Notes: a model not told the origin generated them from the letters alone. A stretch of DNA of 64,000 bases from Verrucomicrobiaceae bacterium (GCA_027484445.1 JAIXSY010000041.1:186001-250000); one strand, 5' to 3'; shown: positions 9,670 to 19,176, counted from the first letter of the stretch. Translations and numbers: made by a program.

Positions 9670-10500
9670 ATGCCTAGTTGCTTCAAATTCCTGAAAAGGC
9701 GGACTTTCGGCCTTAGGATCGGCCTCGCTCTAGCCGTTTCTTCCGTAGCCGTCGGTCAAGAGTCACCCCTGCCAGAGAAAAATCGCTTTCACCTCTATCT
9801 ACTGGCGGGTCAATCCAACATGGCTGGACGGGGAACGGTCGAAGATGCTGACAAACGCCCCCACGCCCGAGTCCTTGTCTTGGATCAAAACGGACAATGG
9901 AAGCCTGCTGTCGAGCCCTTGCACTGGGACAAACCTACTGCGGGCGTTGGGCCAGGCCTTGCTTTTGGGCGAGAAATCGTCCGTTCGAATCCAAAGGTCG
10001 TGATCGGACTCATTCCCTGTGCGGTGGGTGGCTCTCCGATTGATGCTTGGCAACCCGGCGTCTATTTCCCAGCGACACGCTCACACCCCTGGGATGATGC
10101 AATTCGGCGCACACGCCTAGCCATGGAGAAAGGAAGCTTGAAGGGCATTTTGTGGCACCAGGGAGAATCCGACTGTAAACCTGAACTGGCTCCCTTCTAC
10201 GAGAAGAAGCTCCATGAGCTGATCCAGAGGTTTCGCAGCGAATTGAAGGCTCCAGGCGTGCCTTTCATCGTGGGCCAGATGGGCAAATTTCCTGACCATC
10301 CGTGGAAGCCTGAAAGCGAACCGGTGGATGAGGCGCACCGCACCTTGCCCAAAAAAGTGGCCAACACGGCCTACGTCGGAGCGGAGGGACTGAATCATCG
10401 CGGTGATCATCTGCATTTCGACAGCGCCTCGGCCCGTGAACTGGGCAGACGATACGCAGAAACGATGATCAAACTGACCGAATGGATTCAGTCGCGCTAG
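9670..10500 (+). CDS. Secreted SASA-family carbohydrate esterase (CE6-like)
   Basis: The 276-residue protein begins with a signal peptide (to about residue 30). The SGNH-hydrolase blocks are clear: 'LLAGQSNMAG' with the presumed nucleophile Ser49, the glycine/oxyanion block 'IPCAVGGSPIDAWQPG', 'ILWHQGESD', and the C-terminal 'GDHLHFD' (residues 245-251) carrying Asp246 and the catalytic His candidates. This is the sialate O-acetylesterase domain family (SASA, formerly DUF303), in which carbohydrate esterase family 6 acetyl xylan esterases are found. The likely reaction is removal of acetyl groups from a plant or algal polysaccharide; the precise substrate is not inferable. An RluA-family gene follows 62 bases downstream. 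Confidence 0.88.
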   Translation: MPSCFKFLKRRTFGLRIGLALAVSSVAVGQESPLPEKNRFHLYLLAGQSNMAGRGTVEDADKRPHARVLVLDQNGQWKPAVEPLHWDKPTAGVGPGLAFGREIVRSNPKVVIGLIPCAVGGSPIDAWQPGVYFPATRSHPWDDAIRRTRLAMEKGSLKGILWHQGESDCKPELAPFYEKKLHELIQRFRSELKAPGVPFIVGQMGKFPDHPWKPESEPVDEAHRTLPKKVANTAYVGAEGLNHRGDHLHFDSASARELGRRYAETMIKLTEWIQSR

Positions 10501-10561
10501 ATGCAGTGCACAGGATGCGGTTTGACGCCCCGCTCGCGGCACACTATCAGGCGCAGCCAGC

Positions 10562-11449
10562 ATGATCCCCAAACGCACTGTCCCTGAATCCACCACGCTT
10601 CTGCCCTTCCTGTTCGAGAGCTGGCCAGAGGTGAAGCGCACACGGATTCGTCAATGGTTAAAGTATGGTGCGGTGCGCATCAACGAACAAGTCGTGTCCC
10701 GACATGATCACCCTTTGTCGGTAGGAGATACCGTGAGCGTGCTTCCCGCCAAAGCTCCACCGCCGCCAGCCAAAGACCTGCCCGAAGGCGTACGCATCCT
10801 TCACGAAGACTCAGACATCCTCGTCATTCATAAACCCGAAGGCCTGCTGACCATGGCGACCGATAGTGAAAAAGAGCGCACGGCCTACTCCTGCATGACG
10901 ACCTACTTGCGCGATGCAGCTCACAGTGGAAAGGCACGCGTCTGGATCGTGCATCGACTCGACCGGGAAACCTCCGGCGTTCTGCTGTTCGCGAAGACAG
11001 AAGCCGCGAAGGAGAACCTACAGACCTCCTGGTCGAGCTTTGAGAAAACCTACCTCGCTATCGTAGAGGGCGAGCCATCTGCCACAGCAGGTGTGCTGAA
11101 ACATCATCTGGACGAAAGCCAGCCGCACCGTGTTTTTATTCGTCAAGGCCCTGGCGTAGGCGCACGTGAGGCAATCACGCACTATCGGGTTCTTCGTCAT
11201 GGCCAAGGACGTTCGCTTTTGGAATTGCGACTCGACACAGGCCGACGGCATCAAATCCGCATCCAGCTCGCTGAAATCGGCTGTCCCGTTGTTGGAGACG
11301 CGCGCTACGGTGCCAAATCCAACCCCGCTCGGCGACTGGCTCTGCACGCATCTCAGTTGAAGATTCATCACCCCGCAGATGGCACAGAGCTGACCTTTAC
11401 CTCACCTCTGCCTGAAGAGCTGACGAAGCTCATGCCGAGCCGCTATTGA
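10562..11449 (+). CDS. RluA-family pseudouridine synthase
   Basis: The 295-residue protein has an N-terminal S4 RNA-binding domain (about residues 20-60, 'RIRQWLKYGAVRINEQVVSRHDHPLSVGDTVSVL' region). The catalytic domain contains the RluA signature 'HRLDRETSGVLLFAK', in which Asp134 is the catalytic aspartate, and further on 'LDTGRRHQIRIQLAEIGCPVVGDARYG'. Such enzymes convert specific uridines in 23S rRNA or tRNA to pseudouridine. The length fits the RluC/RluD group, but which site it modifies cannot be decided from the sequence. Confidence 0.93.
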   Translation: MIPKRTVPESTTLLPFLFESWPEVKRTRIRQWLKYGAVRINEQVVSRHDHPLSVGDTVSVLPAKAPPPPAKDLPEGVRILHEDSDILVIHKPEGLLTMATDSEKERTAYSCMTTYLRDAAHSGKARVWIVHRLDRETSGVLLFAKTEAAKENLQTSWSSFEKTYLAIVEGEPSATAGVLKHHLDESQPHRVFIRQGPGVGAREAITHYRVLRHGQGRSLLELRLDTGRRHQIRIQLAEIGCPVVGDARYGAKSNPARRLALHASQLKIHHPADGTELTFTSPLPEELTKLMPSRY

Positions 11450-11472
11450 GACACACGCGCTCAGCCTGAGCT

Positions 11473-11910
11473 TCAAGGCAGGCGACCTTCATCAACGTCG
11501 ATGTAGTGAGCAATCGTCTGAATGTCCTGTCGATCTGCCAAGCCGCTTTCTTCTTTTCGACGTGCTAAGGTTGGTGAAATCAAATCATTCCAACCCAGCT
11601 TCTGGACATAGTGATTCCAGATTCGCCGGTTCAGCTCACAGAGCTTCCGCCCTTTGGCCTCACACCAGGCGAGGACAGCTTCATCCTCTGCCCCACTGAG
11701 CACCTGCTGGCGCAGCTCCTCATACTCCACCTGGAGAAACGCCACGCAGGCAGCATCAAGTCCCTGTCCCAGATTCGCATGCAATTCCGCCCAAAGCAGA
11801 CCTTGCGCATGAAGCCGGATTTTACCGGTCATGCGCGGAAAGTACTTCAGGCCGGAGGTTTCATCCAAAGCACTGCAAGGGAGCGACTGGGGATCAGGTT
11901 TTTTCGACAT
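11473..11910 (-). CDS. DUF5069 family protein
   Basis: This 145-residue soluble protein shows the pattern I associate with DUF5069: 'LDETSGLKYFPRMTGKIRLHAQG', 'LHANLGQGLDAACVAFLQVEYEEL', then 'WCEAKGRKLCELNRRIWNHYVQKLGWND' and the ending 'GLADRQDIQTIAHYIDVDEGR'. The family is common in Verrucomicrobiota and has no assigned function. It converges with the RluA gene (24 bases apart) and stands alone. No membrane segment or signal peptide is seen. Confidence 0.8.
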   Translation of the reverse strand: MSKKPDPQSLPCSALDETSGLKYFPRMTGKIRLHAQGLLWAELHANLGQGLDAACVAFLQVEYEELRQQVLSGAEDEAVLAWCEAKGRKLCELNRRIWNHYVQKLGWNDLISPTLARRKEESGLADRQDIQTIAHYIDVDEGRLP

Positions 11911-12123
11911 GATCTCATAGGAGCCTCACGGCAGGACTTCGCAAACGCTTCCCTTGCCCGTTTCACTTTCTCAGGGCATTTGCGCAGCGTCGAAGGCAGC
12001 GATGGCCAGAAAAGCAGGAGTCGCGGCCAAGCGGAGCTTTTCCGTTGCTTGCATTCGCGCCACGTCTGCTAGACTCACGTTTCTGGCGCATCGGCCACTC
12101 ACCTTCTTCTTGTTTTCATTTCC

Positions 12124-13335
12124 ATGTCTCATCGAGTTCTCATCATCGGAGCTGGCGGCGTTGGCCGCGTCGTTACCCACAAATGTGCTCAACTGCCTGA
12201 CGTCTTCGGTGAGATCATGCTCGCCAGTCGCACCAAAGCAAAATGCGATGGCATCGCGGCTGAGCTCAAACGCCCGATTGAGACCGCAGGCGTCGATGCA
12301 GACCACGTGCCTGAGCTCGTTGGACTGCTGAACAAGTTCAAGCCAGAGGTGGTGATCAATGTCGCACTGCCCTACCAAGATCTCACGATCATGGACGCCT
12401 GTCTTGAGGCTGGAGTCCATTACATCGACACGGCCAACTATGAACCACGAGACGTTGCAAAGTTTGAATACCACTGGCAGTGGGCTTATCAGGATCGCTT
12501 CAAAAAAGCAGGCCTGACCGCTCTGCTAGGCTGCGGCTTTGACCCCGGTGTGACGAATGTTTACACCGCCTACGCAATGAAGCACCACTTCAGCAAAATC
12601 GACACGCTCGACATCATCGACTGCAACGCTGGAGACCATGGGAAGGCCTTTGCCACCAACTTCAACCCTGAGATCAACCTTCGCGAGGTCACCGCAAACG
12701 GACGTTACTGGGAAAACGGCGCTTGGGTCGAAACGAAGCCCCTGGAGATCAAACGCAGCTTTAGCTTCCCAGAAGGCATCGGGGCGAAAAACATCTACTG
12801 CCTCTACCACGAAGAACTGGAAAGCTTGGTGAAGCACTTCGACATCCGTCGTGCACGCTTCTGGATGACCTTTGGGGATGCCTACATCAAGCACATGGAG
12901 GTCTTGGTGAACGTGGGCATGACGCGCATCGACCCTGTCATGCACAAAGGCGTGCCCATCATTCCCATCGAGTTTCTGAAGACGCTGCTGCCTGAGCCAG
13001 GCACGCTAGGACCTGACACGAAGGGCAAGACCTGCATCGGCAACTGGGTCGAAGGCACGGGCAAAGATGGGCAGCCCAAGCGCTACTACGTTTACAACAT
13101 TTGCGACCACCAAGAGTGCTATCGGGAAACCAACTCTCAAGGCGTGAGCTACACCACAGGCGTGCCTGCCATGATCGCCGCCCGTCAGTTGCTGACGAAT
13201 CCGGCTGAGTATCGTCAGCCAGGTGTCTGGAACCTTGAGCAATTGAATCCAGATCCCTTCATGGCGGATTTGAATGCCTACGGACTGCCTTGGGTAGAGA
13301 CTTGGCCGACCCAACCGCTGCCCGGCGAATCCTAA
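12124..13335 (+). CDS. Saccharopine-dehydrogenase-family protein, probable carboxynorspermidine synthase
   Basis: The 403-residue protein opens with a Rossmann fold, 'VLIIGAGGVGRVVTHKCAQ' (GxGGxG near residues 8-13). It continues as the saccharopine dehydrogenase/carboxynorspermidine dehydrogenase family: 'VVINVALPYQDLTIMDACLEAGVHYIDTANYE' and 'GLTALLGCGFDPGVTNVYTAYA'. Members of this length that lack the lysine-pathway fusion reductively condense L-aspartate semialdehyde with diaminopropane or putrescine, making carboxynorspermidine or carboxyspermidine with NADPH for polyamine synthesis. No carboxynorspermidine decarboxylase gene is adjacent, so the pathway assignment rests on family resemblance. 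Confidence 0.85.
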   Translation: MSHRVLIIGAGGVGRVVTHKCAQLPDVFGEIMLASRTKAKCDGIAAELKRPIETAGVDADHVPELVGLLNKFKPEVVINVALPYQDLTIMDACLEAGVHYIDTANYEPRDVAKFEYHWQWAYQDRFKKAGLTALLGCGFDPGVTNVYTAYAMKHHFSKIDTLDIIDCNAGDHGKAFATNFNPEINLREVTANGRYWENGAWVETKPLEIKRSFSFPEGIGAKNIYCLYHEELESLVKHFDIRRARFWMTFGDAYIKHMEVLVNVGMTRIDPVMHKGVPIIPIEFLKTLLPEPGTLGPDTKGKTCIGNWVEGTGKDGQPKRYYVYNICDHQECYRETNSQGVSYTTGVPAMIAARQLLTNPAEYRQPGVWNLEQLNPDPFMADLNAYGLPWVETWPTQPLPGES

Positions 13336-13432
13336 CTCAGCTTCCTTTGTCGCCTGTGGGCGGCCAAGCCGAAGTGACTGCTATTGTCGATTTCATACGG
13401 CCCAGTCGAAAAGGCGGCGCGTAAACACGCGC

Positions 13433-13774
13433 ATGTCACGAAGACTTCAATGGTTTGGGTGGATCGTTCTGCTCTCAATGATCGCGGTCACCGCTTGGGC
13501 GAGCACCCACTGCGCCTTATGGGCGATCCCACCCGAGATCATCGGGCATCCCTGGTTCATCGCCACTCTCGCCGACACCTACTGGGCCTTTTTGACCTTC
13601 TACCTCTGGGTCTATTACAAAGAGAACCATGCCGTGGCTCGCATCGCTTGGCTGGTTGCCATCCTGCTGCTGGGGAACATCGCCATGGCGATTTATCTCC
13701 TCCTTCAACTCGCCAAGCTGCCCCCAGGCGCTGATTTTGAAACCTTCCTGCTGAAGGAGGTCAAAAAGCCATGA
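13433..13774 (+). CDS. DUF1475 family membrane protein
   Basis: A 113-residue protein with three hydrophobic stretches. The segment 'GHPWFIATLADTYWAFLTFYLWVYYKE' matches the conserved core of DUF1475. The function is unknown. Its stop overlaps the start of the next gene (ATGA at 13771-13774), and the pairing with a DUF1295 protein suggests the two act together, perhaps in membrane lipid modification. The start at 13433 is the first ATG preceding the first membrane segment. Confidence 0.82.
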   Translation: MSRRLQWFGWIVLLSMIAVTAWASTHCALWAIPPEIIGHPWFIATLADTYWAFLTFYLWVYYKENHAVARIAWLVAILLLGNIAMAIYLLLQLAKLPPGADFETFLLKEVKKP

Positions 13775-14538
13775 TCTCAGTCGCCGTCTTTCTCTTGCTC
13801 TTCTTCTCGGCCGTATGGTGGCTTTGCGTCAGGATCAACAACTACTCGTGGGTGGATGTCGCTTGGTCCCTGAGCTTTGCCCCGGTGGCCTGCGCCTTTG
13901 CCCTCGGAGGAACAGGCTGGTGGCCCCGACGACTCGTCATCGGCAGCCTCGTCGCAGCCTGGAGCCTGCGTCTTGGGATTTACCTCTGGCGTCGGGTAGG
14001 AGCACATCATCCTCGTGAAGATGCACGTTATGCAGTTCTTCGAGAAAAATGGGCTGCTCATCTGCACCGCAACTTCTGGGGCTTCTTTGTCATGCAGGGC
14101 GTGCTGGTTGGGTTGCTCATGCTGCCCGTGAATCTAATCTGCAATCGCCCAGAGACACAGTTTCATCCTGCTGAAATCATCGGTCTCGGACTCTGGTTCC
14201 TGGCCTTGATTGGCGAAGGCATCGCGGATGGTCAGCTCGCTGCCTTCAAGGCTTCTCAACCCGACCCCAAAGCGGTTTGCGATCGCGGCCTTTGGTCCTG
14301 GAGCCGCCATCCGAACTACTTCTTCCAGTCGTTGCTGTGGTGGGGACTCTTCCTCATGGCTCTGCCAGCCCCCTGGGGCTGGACTGCCATCGTGGCCCCT
14401 CTGGCCATGCTGCACTTTTTGCTCAACGTCACAGGAGTGCCGCTCACCGAGAAGCTCGCTCTGGAAAAACGAGGCGAAATCTACAAGGCCTATCAAGAGC
14501 GCACCAGTTGCTTCATTCCTTGGCCACCCAAGCGCTGA
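13771..14538 (+). CDS. DUF1295 (steroid 5-alpha-reductase-like) membrane protein
   Basis: This 255-residue integral membrane protein has about six transmembrane segments. It contains 'WVDVAWSLSFA', 'DRGLWSWSRHPNYFFQSLLWWGLFL' and the C-terminal 'KRGEIYKAYQERTSCFIPWPPK', characteristic of DUF1295, which is related to the C-terminal domain of steroid 5-alpha-reductases and isoprenylcysteine methyltransferases. A NAD(P)H-dependent reduction of a lipid is the usual speculation, and the substrate is unknown. It is translationally coupled to the upstream DUF1475 gene by a 4-base overlap. Confidence 0.85.
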   Translation: MISVAVFLLLFFSAVWWLCVRINNYSWVDVAWSLSFAPVACAFALGGTGWWPRRLVIGSLVAAWSLRLGIYLWRRVGAHHPREDARYAVLREKWAAHLHRNFWGFFVMQGVLVGLLMLPVNLICNRPETQFHPAEIIGLGLWFLALIGEGIADGQLAAFKASQPDPKAVCDRGLWSWSRHPNYFFQSLLWWGLFLMALPAPWGWTAIVAPLAMLHFLLNVTGVPLTEKLALEKRGEIYKAYQERTSCFIPWPPKR

Positions 14539-14573
14539 AGAGCCGGCCAAGAGAAAATGCCATGAAGACAACC

Positions 14574-17500
14574 TTACTCTGAGGCACGAAGCTCAACGGC
14601 ACCGCTGAGGATCGGTGAAGTCGCGGCTGGCAGTCCTGGCAGCGTGAAGTGGCCCCTTCCCACCCATCGACCTGGGTTAACCGCATCTGGAAGAATCAGT
14701 CCGCGCAAAGTTGCTGCCCGAATCTCACTGCCCTGAATCAACCGGAAGCTGCCGCTGAATTCTCCCGTGCGATGATTCACGGCAAAGACCAAGGGCACCG
14801 AACCAGCACCCGGCGTCAAGGTCACACGGCCCAAGGCATCCAACCGCAGCGCTTGATTCATGGAGAAAGGCTCCAGCCCCCCCTTTGTGAAGGAGAGGTA
14901 TGCATTGCCTGGAGCATCGGCGCTACCGAGTCGATTGATGCCTGCCACAGGCACTTCATCCAGGGAGCCGCGAGTCTGCAGTTTGACGCTAAACCCATTC
15001 GGCACGTAGGCACGATCCAGGCTATTCATCGGTCCAGTTTTGATCCACTCCAAAGCTCCCATGACTGGCACACGGGCGGATAGCGTCACGGCATGGATCG
15101 GACTTTCCGCGAGTCTTCCCCAAAGGCTACCTTTGCCTGCATAGAGAGGCAGATAGGTCGTCAAATGGGGGTCCAAGGCACTGAGCCCAAGGGTAAAGGC
15201 CGAGCCATCAGCCAGTCGTCCAGCGGCTCCAATCATCAGGGTTTTGGTGCCGGCGAAGCGAGCCGTGCCCACGCCCTGCGGCACAGCAGCATTTCCCACA
15301 TCCGCAGAGGTCAAAGACAACCACGTGCTCAGCGCGCGAGCAGGCATCGCATCACGCTGAGCCAGCGTGACAGAGGCGACATCATGGAAGAGGTGCCCCG
15401 AGATGGGTAGCGAAGAAGGCCCATCATTCAAAGAACCTGCAAAGGTGCGCGTGGTAGCATCAATCGTTAGTGCCAAACTCAGCGTGCTCAGTCCACGTCG
15501 TGCCACTAGGGTATTGAGCGAGATCACACCTGCGGTGGAGATTGTCACTTGACCACGGAATCCCCAGCCTCCAGGCCCCAAAGCCAGTACACCAGAAACT
15601 GCACCTGTGGGCGTGATGGTGATCTGGATTCTCCCCCCCATGGACTGCGTGAAGGTCGGAGATTTCTCCAGCAAAGCCGCCCCCATGGCCCCTGCCCCCC
15701 CACCCAAAGGCAGCGGACGTAGGGTAAAGGTGAAGACGCTCGGCTCACCGGCACCGGCCACAGTCGAAGGAATGATCGTAATGGTGTAAGGGCCTGGCAC
15801 ATTCAGCAGGCCCACGATGGCCTTCTGCACGGGATCGTAGCGCAAGCCACGCGGAAGCCCACGCACCGTGAAGACCGCTGTGGGTTCATTGGCACTCAAG
15901 GGCCAGAAAAAGGGCGTGCAAATGGCAGATTCCGCAGGTGGCGGACCGTTGGTGACCGATGGCGTTTGGATCACGATGCGGAGCAGAGCTGCGCTGCTAA
16001 CCAGACTCCCCAGATCATCCGAGACCACGACATCGTAGCCAGCGACATCGCTAGTCGTCACTGGATTCACCACGAGGACAGGATCGGTCTTGCCCGGCAT
16101 CGGGACACGATTCTTCCGCCACTGGTAGCGCACTGTGCCGCTTCCCTGCGCCTGCACTTGAAACACCGCCACGCCTGTCTCTCTTGCATTCACATCCGCC
16201 GGTTGCTCCGTGATGGCTATCGAGCTGGTGAAGCCGCTTTGTATCCAGTTTGTCAGCAAAGCCATGCCCTCCACATCCACTCGGTTCGACCCCAGCGGCG
16301 GCATTCTTGAAAAACCACCAGTCCCGGCCATGCGATGCAGCAACACCGAGTGCGCAGGATCACCCGGAACGATCAGGCGATGATCGGGGTCGCCGCCAGA
16401 ATCCGTGGGCATACCATTGACCAGACCCGTCATCTCCAAAGGCACCTGATGACGCGCATCAAAGCTGGAAGGCATGCTGCTGCTGCCAAGCTGATGGCAG
16501 GCAGCGCAGTTCGCACTCAGGTATGACCGAGCGCGCGAGTCGATGCTGTGCTGGGTGTCGTGCAGCGAGGCCAAGGCCGGCAGCATCCCAGAAGGCTCTA
16601 GCGTGCGAACATTCAGATAGCCAGCACGGGCCAATTCATGCAGCTGACTAGCCCCGATGGGACCTGAACGGTTCAACTGCGCCGTGTGAAAGCTCAGCGC
16701 GTGCCCCGCCTGATGATTGTGACAAACGAGGCACTCCGTGCGCGAGGGAAAGCGCCAGAGTTGAGGCGGATTCGCCCCAGGGATGGCGTAGTCCAGACCA
16801 GCCATTGGCACCAGATCCGCCTCCCTCTGATCCTCTCTCCAGCGATAAGTCAGTCCATACACATCGCTAGCCGTCTTGACCAAAAAGCGCGTTTCCAGCC
16901 TTCGCCGCGTCGCAGCATCCCCTGGTGTGGTTTCGATGTCGAAATGCTTGATCCAAACGGCACCAGTCGGCAGCGCCCAACGCCCGTCTTTCTGATAACC
17001 GAATGCCGCGGTCGGACTGCGCAGCGCGAACCAGCGGGACTTGATCGCGCCATCACTCCAAAACGGTGCATTCACCTCATAGGGCACCACACCCGCCGCT
17101 GGCGTCAGCTGCGCCACATTCGCAAAAGCACCCGTGGCGGAAAGAGTCGCTGGAGCTGTGCTGCCGTCCGTCTTGTAGGCCAGCCGCTTCACCTGTCCCC
17201 GCTGCATGTCACAAAAGATCGCCTCCCCTGTGATCGGATGATGGCCAAATCCCGTGATGCCTGCATTGAAGGCAATGACACGCGGCGTCCAGACACCCTC
17301 AGTTTCCCGCAGCGCGACGATCACTCCACTGACATAATCCGAGAAAAGATAGTCGCCCACCAGTTCAGGGAAAAGCCGTCCGCGATACACCACACCGCCC
17401 GTGATCGACTTGCCTGACACTGTGCCCGCACGGCCATAATCATAAATGGGATCCGCAGGCGAAAAAGCGCCCGCCGGCGGGGTTCGCGGCACAGGGCCCG

Positions 17501-18512
17501 CGCCAAAGTTCGCCCGTCCTTCCTTCCAGCTCCAGCCGCAGTCATCGCCCTTGCGGATGATGTTCACCTCTTCGAAGGCCGCTTGCCCCACATCGCCGCA
17601 AAACAAGCGTCCCGTCGGCTCATCAAAGCTGAAGCGAAACGGATTGCGCAGCCCCGTGGCCCAGATCTCGGTTCGCACTGTGGCCGGATCGAGGTTTTGC
17701 CCGTGCCAAGAGGTCGCTCCAATGAAGGGATTGTCCGGCGGGATGGCATAAGTGCCGGGATGCAAGGAAGGATGCGGGTTCGGCATTAGGCTGCCAGGCC
17801 TTTGATCCACATCAATCCGCAAAATGGCAGCAAAGAAGTCTCGATTGATGAAGCGCGCGTTGTTGTAAACATCGTTAGCGCCTCCTTCATCTCCGAGAGA
17901 GATGTAAAGATAACCGTCCGCACCGAATGCCAGTGTTCCACCGTTGTGATTGCTGGCCTGATCCGGTTGCGTGATCATCGGCACCAGCGAGCTCGGGTCT
18001 GCCAGATTGGGCTGTCCCGGCAGCACTTTCATCCGTGCCACACGCTGACGCAGCCCAGGTGCGCCGAAGCTGTAAAAGATGAAAAACTCCCCGTTGCTGA
18101 GATGGTTAGGGTGAAAGGCGAGGCCCAACAAACCACATTCCCCCGTGGTCGTGAAACCTGACACACCCTGCACCTGCGCTAAGTTCAGAAAGGTGCTTTT
18201 GACCGGATTTCCCGACAGCTGCGTCACCACCTGCACCGTGCCCCCACGCTCGACCACAAAGAGGCGACTCGGGTCGCCAGGGACCGTGGCCACATGCACC
18301 GGCCCATTGAAGACCAAATTGCCCAGCGCATTCACCGTCGTGAACCCAATGATCGACGGAGGATTCTGCGGCAGCGGGATCGTGGTGTTGTTCACCCGCA
18401 CCAGTTGGGCCTCAGCTAAGCTTGGCCACCCTGAGATCAGCAACCCCAGCAGGCCACTCATCAGAGCGTATTGCAGCCGTAGCATGAACAAGTGTGAGGC
18501 GAGAATCTTCAT
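14574..18512 (-). CDS. Secreted PQQ-type sugar dehydrogenase fused to a di-CxxCH region, Ig domain and beta module
   Basis: The protein has 1312 residues. After a signal peptide (ending near 'LAEAQ', about 35), residues about 45-420 form a glucose/sorbosone dehydrogenase six-bladed propeller ('RLFVVERGGTVQVV', 'GLLGLAFHPNH', 'NHNGGTLAFGADGYLYISLGD', 'IWATGLRNPFRFSFD'). Such domains use PQQ to oxidise aldose sugars or related compounds. A second region holds two candidate c-type haem sites, C594LVCH598 and C669AACH673. Then come an Ig-like domain (about 770-850, 'QPADVNARETGVAVFQV') and roughly 380 residues of beta-rich sequence resembling the end of the 5597-8473 protein. The fusion suggests an exported oxidoreductase that can pass electrons through its own haem region. 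Confidence 0.85.
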   Translation of the reverse strand: MKILASHLFMLRLQYALMSGLLGLLISGWPSLAEAQLVRVNNTTIPLPQNPPSIIGFTTVNALGNLVFNGPVHVATVPGDPSRLFVVERGGTVQVVTQLSGNPVKSTFLNLAQVQGVSGFTTTGECGLLGLAFHPNHLSNGEFFIFYSFGAPGLRQRVARMKVLPGQPNLADPSSLVPMITQPDQASNHNGGTLAFGADGYLYISLGDEGGANDVYNNARFINRDFFAAILRIDVDQRPGSLMPNPHPSLHPGTYAIPPDNPFIGATSWHGQNLDPATVRTEIWATGLRNPFRFSFDEPTGRLFCGDVGQAAFEEVNIIRKGDDCGWSWKEGRANFGAGPVPRTPPAGAFSPADPIYDYGRAGTVSGKSITGGVVYRGRLFPELVGDYLFSDYVSGVIVALRETEGVWTPRVIAFNAGITGFGHHPITGEAIFCDMQRGQVKRLAYKTDGSTAPATLSATGAFANVAQLTPAAGVVPYEVNAPFWSDGAIKSRWFALRSPTAAFGYQKDGRWALPTGAVWIKHFDIETTPGDAATRRRLETRFLVKTASDVYGLTYRWREDQREADLVPMAGLDYAIPGANPPQLWRFPSRTECLVCHNHQAGHALSFHTAQLNRSGPIGASQLHELARAGYLNVRTLEPSGMLPALASLHDTQHSIDSRARSYLSANCAACHQLGSSSMPSSFDARHQVPLEMTGLVNGMPTDSGGDPDHRLIVPGDPAHSVLLHRMAGTGGFSRMPPLGSNRVDVEGMALLTNWIQSGFTSSIAITEQPADVNARETGVAVFQVQAQGSGTVRYQWRKNRVPMPGKTDPVLVVNPVTTSDVAGYDVVVSDDLGSLVSSAALLRIVIQTPSVTNGPPPAESAICTPFFWPLSANEPTAVFTVRGLPRGLRYDPVQKAIVGLLNVPGPYTITIIPSTVAGAGEPSVFTFTLRPLPLGGGAGAMGAALLEKSPTFTQSMGGRIQITITPTGAVSGVLALGPGGWGFRGQVTISTAGVISLNTLVARRGLSTLSLALTIDATTRTFAGSLNDGPSSLPISGHLFHDVASVTLAQRDAMPARALSTWLSLTSADVGNAAVPQGVGTARFAGTKTLMIGAAGRLADGSAFTLGLSALDPHLTTYLPLYAGKGSLWGRLAESPIHAVTLSARVPVMGALEWIKTGPMNSLDRAYVPNGFSVKLQTRGSLDEVPVAGINRLGSADAPGNAYLSFTKGGLEPFSMNQALRLDALGRVTLTPGAGSVPLVFAVNHRTGEFSGSFRLIQGSEIRAATLRGLILPDAVNPGRWVGRGHFTLPGLPAATSPILSGAVELRASE

Positions 18513-18865
18513 GATTGGAAAAAGAAGAGGATCAAGCTGCCATCCTCATTAGCCAAGCGGGGAGCAAAGCCAGCCTAACGAGTGCAACCGAAGGGCAGTG
18601 TGCTTCCATTCCCACAAACCGCAAGCAACCTTCCTGCACCACAGCCAACCGGCCCCCCGCCCCACGGAGGCCACAGCCCTCTCGGCATTCGGTCTCGATG
18701 ACGAAGCCTCCACGCCCCCATCCCTAGGCGATGTTTCGTAGATGACGGGGAAAAACCGCCCAACTCAACGCTCAGCAGAGTCAGGGTGCGCAGCCCATCG
18801 GATCACCTTCAGAATCCTTTGTGGCCAAAGACTCTTCCGCCATTCCATCCTTTCGGCTCTTGAGA
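18513..18865. other. Intergenic stretch without a recognisable gene
   Basis: I see no frame with plausible coding character here. It presumably holds the promoter of the minus-strand sugar dehydrogenase gene close to 18513. The purine-rich tract just ahead of its ATG (GGAAAAAGAAGAGG read on the plus strand) corresponds to a pyrimidine run on the coding strand, so no Shine-Dalgarno is apparent. Confidence 0.5.
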
Positions 18866-19009
18866 TCATGGCCTTGTGACCTTCAGATGCACAAAGCGCT
18901 TGCCGTTTGATCCAGCGGGCACGGTGACTTGCATCCGCTGCGTGATCCCGTTGTCGCTAAGCACGATCGGGGTGCTCACGCCAAAGGCAGTCGGTAGAAG
19001 GAAACCGAG
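18866..19009 (-). pseudogene. Relic of the C-terminal tail of a large secreted protein
   Basis: On the minus strand, 47 codons between stop codons encode a beta-type tail that includes 'TQRMQVTVPAGSNGKRFVHL' and ends in 'KVTRP'. This closely matches the terminal segment of the large secreted proteins in this window ('ATLPAGPSGRRFIRLRVAPSP' region of the 23559-27509 protein; 'RRFIRLRVISPP' of the 27506-36238 protein). There is no start codon and the upstream frame is closed by TAG, so only the tail of a former gene remains. It marks the edge of the degraded strip that continues to about 21.1 kb. Confidence 0.6.
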
Positions 19010-19176
19010 CTAAGATTTTTTCTGCTAATCCCGCTGTTAGGCCACTCTACACTGTGCGCGAATCCGATTCGCTCACCGTTTCGTCAATGCCACCCCGTCG
19101 AGATGACACCGGGCGAGCGCTGCGTGTGTCTGAAAATGGCAGCGGAAGTCAAGGAGCCAGGAACCTTTCGCCTCCC

